Assembly (NCBI RefSeq): GCF_039533965.1
Contig: NZ_BAAAUN010000001.1
Span: 3,322,950-3,386,949, forward strand
Source of the DNA: Microbacterium luteolum
GTDB taxonomy: Bacteria > Actinomycetota > Actinomycetes > Actinomycetales > Microbacteriaceae
DNA length: 64,000 nt
Reading direction: 5' to 3'
In this document: positions 31,697-39,809 of the stretch, in pieces
Layout of the letters: each line of letters opens with the position of its first letter
Position numbering within the stretch: position 1 is the stretch's first letter
Notes under the pieces: generated by a model
Told to the model about the DNA's origin: nothing
Databases searched by the model: none
The model's input: the letters and a program-made list of their open reading frames with translations, nothing else
Position numbers and translations under genes: made by a program

Positions 31697-32209
31697 ATGG
31701 ACACACGCCATCACGCCCTCACCGTCGTTCCTGCCGGCTTGGTCGTTCTCGCCTGCGTGATCACCGGCTGCGCTTCGAGCGAAGCGCCCGAACCCGTGGC
31801 ATCGGAATCGACATCCGCACCGTCGACATCCGCACCGACGCCGTCGGCGACATCATCCTCTCCGGCGGGGGGATTCGCCTATCCCGATACGGCAGACCCC
31901 GCTCAGGTCGCCATCCATCTCAAGTACGGAGAGGGCAGCGATCCGTCGGGCGAGATCATCGGCGGGCCCGCTGTGCTCGTCGCGGATCGACAGTTCACGG
32001 TCGAGGGGCAGTGCGAGGGGAACCGCGTCGGATTCGAAGTGGTCACCGCCGATGCCGAGAAGCGGGTACTCGTCGACGGTGGCTTCCGCTGCGACGATCC
32101 GCCGACCGGCCAGTTCTCGTACCGTTTGCCGTACGCAGGCGTCGTCCAGGTGAACCTCGTGGATGCTGATGACGCCGACCGGGCATGGGTGCGCGTCGTC
32201 CAGCCCTGA
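31697..32209 (+). CDS. Small lipoprotein of unknown function
   Basis: A 170-residue lipoprotein: signal peptide with lipobox ITGC at about residue 25, then a Ser/Thr/Pro-rich spacer to ~residue 58 and a beta-rich outer domain of ~110 residues with two cysteines (QCEGNR and FRCDDP) that may form a disulfide. No family was recognised. It stands alone, tail to tail with the LysR gene. Confidence 0.75.
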   Translation: MDTRHHALTVVPAGLVVLACVITGCASSEAPEPVASESTSAPSTSAPTPSATSSSPAGGFAYPDTADPAQVAIHLKYGEGSDPSGEIIGGPAVLVADRQFTVEGQCEGNRVGFEVVTADAEKRVLVDGGFRCDDPPTGQFSYRLPYAGVVQVNLVDADDADRAWVRVVQP

Positions 32210-32272
32210 TCCTCGATCCCTGCCCCTGCTCGACGCACCGGAGATCGCCCAGGCAGCGAGGGCCACGTCTTC

Positions 32273-33214
32273 TCACCCGAGCAGCGTCACACCGAATCCT
32301 GCGACGACCGCTCTCAGCTCGGACAGATAGCGCTGCGCCTGCTCGGTGAGCGGTATCGCGGAGTGGGCGATCCAGCCGATCTCGATGCGTTCGTCGACGT
32401 CGAGCGGGATCGCGACGATCTCGGGGTCGAGGTCGTCGCTGATGATGCCTGTCGAGATGGTGTAGCCGTCGAGCCCGATCATGAGGTTGAAGATGGTCGC
32501 GCGGTCGGAGACCCGGATCTCCTGCGGGCTGGAGAGGGTGGAGAGGATCTCCTCGGCGAAGTAGAAGGAGTTGTTCGCGCCCTGGTCGAAGGTGAGTCGC
32601 GGCACGTCGGCGAGGTCGTCGAGGGTCACGCGGTCTCGGGCGGCGAGGGGGTTCTTGCGGGAGATGAAGATGTGCGGCTCGGCGACGAAGAGTGGGCGGA
32701 ACGCGAGCCCGGAGTCCCGGAGCAGCTTGTCGATGACGTTCCGGTTGAAGTCGTTGCGGTAGAGGATCCCCAGCTCGCTGCGCAGAGTGCGGACGTCTTC
32801 GATGATGTCCCACGTGCGCGTCTCGCGCAGGGAGAACTCGTACTCGGTCGCCGAGCTCGCCTTCACCATCCGGACCAGTGCGTCGACAGCGAACGAGTAG
32901 TGCTGCGTCGACACCCCGAGCAGGCGTCGTGACGGCGGTCGGTCGAGGTAGCGCTGTTCGAGGAGCGCGACCTGCTCGACGACCTGCCTCGCGTATCCGA
33001 GGAACTCCACGCCGTCCGTGGTGAGGGTCACGCCTCGGGCGGAGCGGAGGAGGAGGACGCGCCCCACCCGGCTCTCGAGGTCTTTCATCGCCGCGGACAT
33101 GGTGGGCTGGGCGACGTAGAGCAGGTCGGCGGCGGCACTGATCGAACCCTCCGCCGCGACCTCGATGTAGTAGGTGAGCTGCTGGAGGGTGATGCCGCTG
33201 GACCGCTTTGCCAT
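32273..33214 (-). CDS. LysR-family regulator of mesXD
   Basis: A 313-residue LysR regulator. The N-terminal winged helix (LQQLTYYIEVAAEGSISAAADLLYVAQPTMSAAMKDLE) precedes a ligand-binding domain with two subdomains. It is divergent from mesX, with a 20-bp perfect palindrome in the 64-bp gap. LysR proteins near methionine synthases (MetR) sense homocysteine, so sulfur-amino-acid sensing is the likely role. It probably activates mesXD and limits its own transcription. Confidence 0.92.
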   Translation of the reverse strand: MAKRSSGITLQQLTYYIEVAAEGSISAAADLLYVAQPTMSAAMKDLESRVGRVLLLRSARGVTLTTDGVEFLGYARQVVEQVALLEQRYLDRPPSRRLLGVSTQHYSFAVDALVRMVKASSATEYEFSLRETRTWDIIEDVRTLRSELGILYRNDFNRNVIDKLLRDSGLAFRPLFVAEPHIFISRKNPLAARDRVTLDDLADVPRLTFDQGANNSFYFAEEILSTLSSPQEIRVSDRATIFNLMIGLDGYTISTGIISDDLDPEIVAIPLDVDERIEIGWIAHSAIPLTEQAQRYLSELRAVVAGFGVTLLG

Positions 33215-33223
33215 AGCTGAAGA

Positions 33224-33243
33224 CTATGGCATGCCATAGTCAC
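33224..33243. promoter_or_regulatory. Perfect 20-bp palindrome, LysR operator candidate
   Basis: GACTATGGCATGCCATAGTC is self-complementary. A further half-site CATAG (33214-33218) mirrors it, giving CATAG-N7-CTATG. It lies 10 to 29 bases before the LysR start and 36 before mesX. Confidence 0.7.
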
Positions 33244-33278
33244 AGGACATTTCTCGATAGGAGCACTCAGGCCGCACC

Positions 33279-34331
33279 ATGGAGGGAACCCACTTCGCAA
33301 GGCCGAGCCCGGCCGATCAGCTCCCCGATTGGCACCTCATGGCACACGACTTCCTCTTCCGCATCACGACGACCCGCTTCGACGAGGACTATTCGCCGTC
33401 CGACAGTTCCCGGATCACGACGAACTTCGCCAATCTGGCGCGGGGCGAGCATCGTCAGGAGAACCTCCGCAACGCGCTGACGATGATCGACCGGCGGTTC
33501 AACGATCTGGCGGACTGGGACAACCCGAACCGGAACCGCTACACCCTCGAACTCGAGATCATCTCCGTCGCGGTGCAGTTCGCCGCAGAGGGCGAGGACC
33601 AGGAGTTCCCTCTGCTCGAGGTTCTGGACATCCGCATCGTCGACCGTCTCACCGGAAAGCGCAGCCAGGGGATCGTCGGGAACAACTTCTCGTCCTACGT
33701 CCGCGACTTCGATTTCAGCGTCCGGCTGCCGGCAGCCAGTGAAGCCGCGGGCGGGTTCACCGTTCCCGCGGACTTCGGCGACCTGCACGGCAAGCTCTTC
33801 CAGCACTTCCTCGACTCGGACACCTACCAGGAGCGCTTCTCGGTGTCGCCGGTGATCTGCATCAGCGTCTCGACGAGCAAGGTCTACCGTCGCACCGAGA
33901 ATCACCACCCGATCCTCGGTGTCGAGTACGAGCAGAAGGATCCCTCGCTGACCGACGAGTACTTCGGGAAGATGGGGCTCTCGGTTCGCTACTTCATGCC
34001 GCGCGGCAGCGTCGCGCCGCTGGCGTTCTACTTCCGCGGCGATCTGCTCGGCGACTACACGAACCTCCAGCTCATCGGCACGATCAGCACGATGGAGACG
34101 TTCCAGAAGATCTACCGACCGGAGATCTACAACGCGAACTCGGCCGCCGCGAGCGTCTACCAGCCGACCCTCGACCAGCAGGACTACTCGGTGACGAAGA
34201 TCGCTTACGACCGCGACGAGCGCAGCCGGCTCGCGGCCGAGCAGGGGAAGTATGCCGACGAGCACCTCATGAAGCCGCACGGCGACCTCCTCGAGCGGTG
34301 GGCCGCCGGCTCCCTCGTTCCTGTCGGATGA
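33279..34331 (+). CDS. mesX: MesX (DUF1852), partner of methionine synthase MesD
   Basis: A 350-residue DUF1852 protein. Landmarks: FLFRITTTRFDEDYSPSDSSRITTNFANLARGEHRQENLRN, YTLELEIISVAV, FSVSPVICISVSTS, and a C-terminal half ending before LERWAAGSLVP. DUF1852 genes accompany the core methionine synthase MesD in aerobic bacteria, and published work (Price and colleagues) found that MesD needs MesX and oxygen. TAGGAG lies 13 bases before ATG 33279; an alternative ATG at 33339 (MAHDFLF) matches the family start better but lacks an SD. It is divergent from the LysR gene. Confidence 0.88.
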   Translation: MEGTHFARPSPADQLPDWHLMAHDFLFRITTTRFDEDYSPSDSSRITTNFANLARGEHRQENLRNALTMIDRRFNDLADWDNPNRNRYTLELEIISVAVQFAAEGEDQEFPLLEVLDIRIVDRLTGKRSQGIVGNNFSSYVRDFDFSVRLPAASEAAGGFTVPADFGDLHGKLFQHFLDSDTYQERFSVSPVICISVSTSKVYRRTENHHPILGVEYEQKDPSLTDEYFGKMGLSVRYFMPRGSVAPLAFYFRGDLLGDYTNLQLIGTISTMETFQKIYRPEIYNANSAAASVYQPTLDQQDYSVTKIAYDRDERSRLAAEQGKYADEHLMKPHGDLLERWAAGSLVPVG

Positions 34332-34351
34332 CCAACGGAGAATCACCGATC

Positions 34352-35389
34352 ATGAACACGCTTCTTCCCACGTCGATCGTCGGCAGCCTGCCCAAACCGT
34401 CCTGGCTGGCTTCGCCCGAGACCCTCTGGGCTCCGTGGAAACTGGAGGGTGATGCCCTGGTCGAGGGCACCCAGGATGCGCTGCGTCTCACCGTCGAGGA
34501 GCAGCGTCAGGCGGGCCTCGACATCATCAGCGACGGCGAGCAGTCGCGGCAGCACTTCGTCACCACCTTCATCGAGCATCTCTCCGGAGTCGATTTCGAC
34601 CAGCGCGAGACCGTCCGGATCCGCGACCGGTACGACGCCAGCGTGCCGACGGTCGTCGGCGCCGTGAGCCGCGAGAAGCCCGTGTTCGTCGAAGACGCGA
34701 AGTTCCTCCGCCAGCAGACCGATCAGCCCATCAAATGGGCGCTGCCCGGTCCGATGACGATGATCGACACGCTCTATGACCGCCACTACAAGAGCCGCGA
34801 GAAGCTGGCCTGGGAGTTCGCGACGATCCTCAATCAGGAGGCGAAGGAGCTCGAGGCCGCCGGGGTCGACATCATCCAGTTCGATGAACCCGCCTTCAAC
34901 GTCTTCTTCGACGATGTGCAGGACTGGGGGGTGGCGGTGCTGGAGCGGGCTGCCGAAGGGCTGCGCGCGGAAACCGTGGTGCACATCTGTTACGGCTACG
35001 GCATCAAGGCGAACACCGATTGGAAGGCGACCCTCGGGGCGGAGTGGCGCCAGTACGAGAAGTCCTTCCCGCTGCTCCAGAGCTCGAGCATCGACACCAT
35101 CTCGCTGGAGAGCCACCACTCGCACGTGCCCCTGGATCTCATCGAGCTCATCCGAGGCAAGAAGGTGATGCTCGGGGCCATAGACGTGGCCAGCCAGACG
35201 ATCGAGACCCCGGAGGAGGTCGCCGACACCCTCCGGGACGCGCTCCGTTTCGTCGACGCCGACAAGCTCATCCCGAGCACGAACTGCGGCTTGGCGCCGT
35301 TGCCACGCGACGTCGCGCGCGGGAAGCTGCGAGCGCTCAGCGCCGGTGCCGCCCTGCTTCGCGACGAGCTCGCCGCCGCGCAGCTCTGA
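34352..35389 (+). CDS. mesD: Folate-independent methionine synthase MesD (core MetE)
   Basis: A 345-residue barrel corresponding to only the catalytic C-terminal part of MetE. The start MNTLLPTSIVGSLPKPSWLA and segments IQFDEPAFNVFFDDV and VVHICYGYG are typical. Likely zinc ligands are H211 and C213 (HIC) and C312 (TNCGLAPLP). It lacks the N-terminal folate-binding half of MetE, so the methyl donor is not methyltetrahydrofolate; the true donor of MesD is not settled, to my knowledge. ATG 34352 follows CGGAG; an upstream ATG at 34328 overlaps the mesX stop. Confidence 0.88.
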   Translation: MNTLLPTSIVGSLPKPSWLASPETLWAPWKLEGDALVEGTQDALRLTVEEQRQAGLDIISDGEQSRQHFVTTFIEHLSGVDFDQRETVRIRDRYDASVPTVVGAVSREKPVFVEDAKFLRQQTDQPIKWALPGPMTMIDTLYDRHYKSREKLAWEFATILNQEAKELEAAGVDIIQFDEPAFNVFFDDVQDWGVAVLERAAEGLRAETVVHICYGYGIKANTDWKATLGAEWRQYEKSFPLLQSSSIDTISLESHHSHVPLDLIELIRGKKVMLGAIDVASQTIETPEEVADTLRDALRFVDADKLIPSTNCGLAPLPRDVARGKLRALSAGAALLRDELAAAQL

Positions 35390-35423
35390 CCTGCGTTCGC
35401 GAACCGTCCGCACACCTCCGCGG

Positions 35424-35429
35424 TAACCT
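35424..35429 (+). promoter_or_regulatory. -10 box of a leaderless promoter
   Basis: TAACCT ends 6 bases before ATG 35436. Confidence 0.6.
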
Positions 35430-35435
35430 CCTCTT

Positions 35436-36233
35436 ATGACCCCGACGCCGCTGCCGACTGCGAAGTCGAGCAGCATGGGTCGCGGTCTGGACGTGCTCGC
35501 CGCACTCACGACCTGCCTTCGCGAGGGGCGCAAGGCAACGGTCGTCGAGATCGCACGATCGCTCGATCGCGAGCGTTCCCAGGTGTCGCGCTCGCTCGCG
35601 GCCTACGAAGCGTCAGGGCTCGTGGTCAGAGCGGAGGACCGCTCGTTCACGCTCGCCTGGGGGTGGTACGCGGCGGCTCAGGATCTCGTGTCCAAGCGCA
35701 TCGCCGCACACGGTCTCGCCGTGCTGGAGGATCTCTCCTCTCTTCTCGGCGAAGCGACGTTCCTCAGCGTGCTCCAGGGGGACGCGACCCTCACGACGCT
35801 CGAGAGCCTGCCTTCCGGATCGCGCATGATCGGCTCCTGGATCGGCCGCGCGTATCCGGCGTACTGCAGCGACGCCGGACGCGCCGCGCTGTGGGACGCC
35901 TCGGCGGAAGAGGTGCGTGCGATCTTCGCCGCGACGGACTTCTCCCGACAGGGGCCGAACACGCCGAGCTCGGTCGACGACTTCCTCGACCGGCTCGACG
36001 CGGACAGGCGGCGAGGATTCGCCGTCGTGGATCAGGAAGCCGAGCCGGGCCTCTACTCGGTGGCCGCGCCCGTGTGGGACTTCCGGGGCGAGGTCGTCGG
36101 TGCCGTGCAGGTCGTGGGAACCCGCGATTCGCTCCACCCGCGGACCGCCGAGTGCGGAGCCGCGTGTGCGGCCGCGGCAGCGGACCTGTCGCGACAGCTC
36201 GGAGCTCCGGCTTCCCCGACGATCTCGGGTTAG
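35436..36233 (+). CDS. IclR-family transcriptional regulator
   Basis: A 265-residue IclR regulator. The N-terminal winged helix (TVVEIARSLDRERSQVSRSLAAYEASGLV) is followed by the effector domain with its SDAGRAALW segment and a C-terminal VVGAVQVVG region. It is leaderless and ends in an overlap with the stop of the convergent second IclR gene. The nearest targets are mesXD, the amino-acid permease and the homoserine dehydrogenase operon. Confidence 0.92.
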   Translation: MTPTPLPTAKSSSMGRGLDVLAALTTCLREGRKATVVEIARSLDRERSQVSRSLAAYEASGLVVRAEDRSFTLAWGWYAAAQDLVSKRIAAHGLAVLEDLSSLLGEATFLSVLQGDATLTTLESLPSGSRMIGSWIGRAYPAYCSDAGRAALWDASAEEVRAIFAATDFSRQGPNTPSSVDDFLDRLDADRRRGFAVVDQEAEPGLYSVAAPVWDFRGEVVGAVQVVGTRDSLHPRTAECGAACAAAAADLSRQLGAPASPTISG

Positions 36234-36979
36234 AGGGCGTCGGCGGCAGTCGTCAGCTCTCGAGCGAAGTGCGTGAGCAGAGCGCGGGTCTCGCGCGTCG
36301 CGCCCTTCGGGCGATGCCGACCGCGCACCGCGAGCGACGCGATCACCTCGCCTCCGCGCCGGATCGGCAGAGCGAACTCGTCGATGCCCTCGTCATACTC
36401 CTCGGATGCCGAGATCAGACCGTCGGCGCGATCGCGTGCCAGTAGCCCGCGCACATCCTCGATCGAACGCCCCGCTGTCGGCCCGCCGACGCCGATGAAC
36501 TGGACGTTCTCGAGAAGGGCCTCGAGCTGTTCGGCGCTGTGGTCCCAGAGCAGCGCCCGTCCCGCGCCGGTGCACCAGATCGGCGTCACCAGTCCTTCGC
36601 GGACCGATCTGTCCGATCCGTCGGCCGACCGCTCGAAGCGCAGCAGGACACCTCGTGGGCCGTCGGCGACCGTGACCAGCGCGTTCACCCCGAGCTGGGA
36701 GGCGAGGGCGCGCAGGGCGGTCCGAGATGCGCGCAGCCATGCCACGTTGAGCGCGGCAGCCGTGTGGAAGAACTCGGGTCCGGCCGAGAAGCGGGCGTCA
36801 TCGTCTCTGCGGAGGAAGTCTCGCGCCCGCAGTTCCTGGGTGAGCCGGGACACCCTGCTGCGCTCGATGTCGGTGTGCTCGGCGAGACGAGACGCGTTCA
36901 GCCCGGGTCGTGCGCGGCGTTCCTGTTCGATCGCCGCGTCGAGAAGGCTCAGTCCCTGTGCGAGCGAGGATGACGCCAC
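36230..36979 (-). CDS. IclR-family transcriptional regulator (second copy)
   Basis: A 249-residue IclR regulator beginning with GTG at 36979, with AGGGGAGG about 8 bases upstream. Winged helix: ASRLAEHTDIERSRVSRLTQELRA. Effector domain: WCTGAGRALLWDHSAEQLEALL. It has the same domain order as the convergent IclR, and their stop codons overlap. It lies directly downstream of the permease (both minus, ~36 bp apart), so it may be transcribed with it. Confidence 0.92.
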   Translation of the reverse strand: MASSSLAQGLSLLDAAIEQERRARPGLNASRLAEHTDIERSRVSRLTQELRARDFLRRDDDARFSAGPEFFHTAAALNVAWLRASRTALRALASQLGVNALVTVADGPRGVLLRFERSADGSDRSVREGLVTPIWCTGAGRALLWDHSAEQLEALLENVQFIGVGGPTAGRSIEDVRGLLARDRADGLISASEEYDEGIDEFALPIRRGGEVIASLAVRGRHRPKGATRETRALLTHFARELTTAADAL

Positions 36980-37015
36980 CGGCCGACCTCCCCTGGGTAC
37001 GCGATCACGCTCATC

Positions 37016-38464
37016 CTATCCGGCGGCCCGCACGCCCTTGCGTCCGTGGCGCCACCAGAAGTAGAGGTAGCACGCTCCGACGAAGGGGATGCCGAAGTAG
37101 AGCGCGGCCACCTGATTCGGGTCGAACGCGATCGCGACGATCGAGATGAGCAGAAGCGAGAACGCGACGATCGGCAGCGCCGGGTAGAGCGGCGTCCGGT
37201 AGGCGAGGTCCTGCACGCGACCGCCTTCGCGGAGGAACTTCCGGCGATGGAAGAACTGCGAGGCGACGATCGACATCCACACGGCCACCACGGCGAATCC
37301 GGCGATCGACACGAGCACCAGGTAGACGGTGCCGGCGGCGATCACGCTGGTGAGCAGTGAGACGAGTCCGATCAGGATGCTGACGCTGAGGGCGATGAGC
37401 GGCACACCGCGGCGCGTGAGGCGCGTGAACGCCTTCGGTGCATGACCTTCCTCGGCGAGAGAGAACAGCATGCGCGCGCACGAGAAGAGTCCGCTGTTGC
37501 CCGCCGAGAGGAGAGCGGTGATGATCACGAAGTTCATGATGTCGGCGGCGAACGGCACCCCCACGTACTGGAAGACATCCACGAACGGGCTGCTGGTGAC
37601 GCTGGCCTTCTCGTACGGGAGGATCGCCGCGATGACCGCGATCGCGCCGACGAAGAGCACGACGAGACGCAGCACCGTCGAGCGCAGAGCCCGCGGGATG
37701 TTCTTCGCCGGGTCCTTCGTCTCGCCAGCGGCGACGCCGATCAGCTCGGACCCGCTGAACGCGTAGAAGACGGCGAGAGCCGTGACGATCACACCGCTGA
37801 AGCCGTTCGGGAACAGGCCGCCGGGAGTATCGAAGTTGGAGAGCAGGACGGCGGGCGGATGCTCGGCCGACAGCGGCGTGAAGCCGAAGATCGCCGCGCC
37901 GCCGAGCACGATGAGCCCGACGATCGCGACGACCTTGACCAGCGAGAACCAGAACTCCGCCTCACCGAACACGCGAGCCGAGATCGCGTTGAGCATGAAC
38001 AGCACCGAGGCGAAGATCAGGCACCAGGCCCACACCGGCACCCCGGGGAACCAGCGCTGCATGAGGATGCCGGATGCCGTGAACTCCGACCCCAGGGCGA
38101 CGACCCAGCAGAGCCAGTAGAGCCAGGCGGTGGTGAAGCCCGTCGCGGGGCCGATCGACCGCGACGCATAGATGTGGAAGGCCCCCGAGACGGGGTAGGC
38201 GACGGCCAGCTCACCCAGGCATGCCATGACGAGGTAGACGACGAACGCGCCGATCAGGTACGCGACGATCGCGCCGAGCGGACCCGCCTGCGAGATCGTG
38301 TACCCGGAGCTCAGGAAGAGGCCCGATCCGATCACCCCGCCGAGCGCGATCATGATCAGGTGGCGAGCGTCCATGGTGCGCTGGAGTCGACGCAGCGGCA
38401 CCTGGGTGGCCGTGGTGTTCGGCAGGACGTTGGGGAGGGGCTTCGCGCCGGGAAGAGGCGTCAT
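37016..38464 (-). CDS. Amino acid permease (APC family)
   Basis: A 482-residue permease with 12 transmembrane helices. The APC consensus motif is present near the start (ARHLIMIALGGVIGSGLFLSSG), along with FAFSGSELIGVAAGETKDPAKNIPRA in helix 6. It belongs to the AAT type (GABA, proline, lysine, aromatic amino acids). Start ATG 38464 with GAGAG upstream was chosen; an open frame continues further upstream, but no known permease begins that way. It is divergent from the homoserine dehydrogenase operon, so homoserine or methionine uptake is a reasonable guess. Confidence 0.92.
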   Translation of the reverse strand: MTPLPGAKPLPNVLPNTTATQVPLRRLQRTMDARHLIMIALGGVIGSGLFLSSGYTISQAGPLGAIVAYLIGAFVVYLVMACLGELAVAYPVSGAFHIYASRSIGPATGFTTAWLYWLCWVVALGSEFTASGILMQRWFPGVPVWAWCLIFASVLFMLNAISARVFGEAEFWFSLVKVVAIVGLIVLGGAAIFGFTPLSAEHPPAVLLSNFDTPGGLFPNGFSGVIVTALAVFYAFSGSELIGVAAGETKDPAKNIPRALRSTVLRLVVLFVGAIAVIAAILPYEKASVTSSPFVDVFQYVGVPFAADIMNFVIITALLSAGNSGLFSCARMLFSLAEEGHAPKAFTRLTRRGVPLIALSVSILIGLVSLLTSVIAAGTVYLVLVSIAGFAVVAVWMSIVASQFFHRRKFLREGGRVQDLAYRTPLYPALPIVAFSLLLISIVAIAFDPNQVAALYFGIPFVGACYLYFWWRHGRKGVRAAG

Positions 38465-38500
38465 CGGAACTCTCAATCGGGTGTGTATGTGCATCATATT

Positions 38501-38646
38501 CACATCTATGTGCCAATGACGCATTCTGGAGTGATCTGCCGGGGACACTATCCCCTCCGGGATCAGGACCGCAAGAGGGCATCGTCGGAAGAGGCCACGC
38601 AGTCCGGACTGCGGACGATCCGGCCGAGGCACTGACAATCCGTCAG
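38501..38646. promoter_or_regulatory. Divergent promoter region with several small palindromes
   Basis: In the 289-bp gap between the permease and the homoserine dehydrogenase: CACAT-CT-ATGTG (38501-38512), GGGGA-N5-TCCCC (38541-38555), AGTCCGGACT (38601-38610) and CTGAC-N5-GTCAG (38632-38646). TATGTGC occurs twice near 38486 and 38507. Any could be an IclR site. No gene was seen in the gap. Confidence 0.35.
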
Positions 38647-38753
38647 CTCTCGCTGCCGTTCTGCCAGGCGCACACGGACACCGACCGTGCCGAGGATGGA
38701 CAGGTGTCAGCGCGGCGATGCCGGCGACAGCCCACGGAAGAAGGAGAACCCCG

Positions 38754-39809
38754 GTGACTCACCACGACCTCGCCCTCATCGGCTTCGGAGGCGTCAATCG
38801 CGCCCTCGCCGAGATCATCCGCGATCGGGGCGATGACCTCGCCGCCGACCTCGGCTTCGGCCTGCGGGTCGTCGCGATCACCGACCTCCGACTCGGATCG
38901 CTCATGCAGAGCGACGGCATCGACCTCGACGCCGTGCTCGCCATGACCGGCGCGGACACCTTCGCCGGGATGCCCGGCGGCGATGCGCAGCCTCGCAACG
39001 AGTACGTCATCCGCCACACCACCGCCGATGTCGTGGTCGAGGCCACTTTCACGAACCCGGTCGACGGCGAACCCGCGATCTCGCACGTCCGCGCAGCCCT
39101 CGAGAGCGGCAAGAGCGTCACCACCACGAACAAGGGACCTGTCGCACTCGCGAGCGCCGAGCTCAACCGCCTCGCCGCGGCGAACGGAGCCCGGTTCGAA
39201 TACGAGGGATCCGTGATGAGCGGCACTCCGGTGCTGCGACTCGCGCAGCAGACTCTCCGGGGGCTCCGCATCACCGGCATCCAGGGGATCCTCAACGGCA
39301 CGAGCAACTTCGTCCTCGGTCAGATGGAATCCGGCAAGTCGCTCGAGGAGGCCGTCGCCGAGGCGCAGGCACTCGGCTACGCCGAGGCCGACCCCACGGC
39401 CGACATCGAGGGGTCCGACGTGCAGCTGAAGGTCGTGATCCTCGCCAACGAACTGCTCGGCGCGGAGATCACGACCGCCGACGTGTCCCGCGTCGGCATC
39501 AGCGGGATCACTGCCACCGACGTGATCGCGGCAGCGGCGGCCGGCGAGCACTGGAAGCTCATCGGCACGGTCGAACGCGACGAGGCCGGAGCGGTGACGG
39601 CATCCGTCCAGCCGCTGTCGCTGGCCGCCGATCACCCGCTCGCGGGCATCTCCGGCGCGACCAACGCGATCGCCTTCACGACCGATCTGCTCGGCACCGT
39701 CACGATGTCGGGCCCCGGTGCTGGACGCCTCGAGACCGCCTATGCACTGCTCTCGGACATCATCGCGATCGACGACCACCAGGCGACGCTCGCCGGGGCG
39801 CTCCGGTGA
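38754..39809 (+). CDS. Homoserine dehydrogenase (short form, no ACT domain)
   Basis: A 351-residue homoserine dehydrogenase: NAD(P)-binding start LALIGFGGVNRALAEII, catalytic core with TTNKGPVALA, FEYEGSVMSGTPVLRLAQQ and ILNGTSNFVLGQM-ESGKSLEEAVAEAQALGYAEADPTADIEGSD. The usual C-terminal ACT feedback domain is absent. It starts with GTG 38754 after GAAGAAGGAG. The next gene, an aldehyde dehydrogenase, overlaps it by four bases. That coupling, and the absence of thrB/thrC, points to oxidation of homoserine to aspartate semialdehyde rather than threonine synthesis. Confidence 0.9.
   Translation: MTHHDLALIGFGGVNRALAEIIRDRGDDLAADLGFGLRVVAITDLRLGSLMQSDGIDLDAVLAMTGADTFAGMPGGDAQPRNEYVIRHTTADVVVEATFTNPVDGEPAISHVRAALESGKSVTTTNKGPVALASAELNRLAAANGARFEYEGSVMSGTPVLRLAQQTLRGLRITGIQGILNGTSNFVLGQMESGKSLEEAVAEAQALGYAEADPTADIEGSDVQLKVVILANELLGAEITTADVSRVGISGITATDVIAAAAAGEHWKLIGTVERDEAGAVTASVQPLSLAADHPLAGISGATNAIAFTTDLLGTVTMSGPGAGRLETAYALLSDIIAIDDHQATLAGALR

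Noticed and set aside
33224..33243. Palindrome read as a terminator or riboswitch for mesX
   Set aside because: It is between divergent starts, AT-rich, with no T tract and no room for a riboswitch; an operator fits better.
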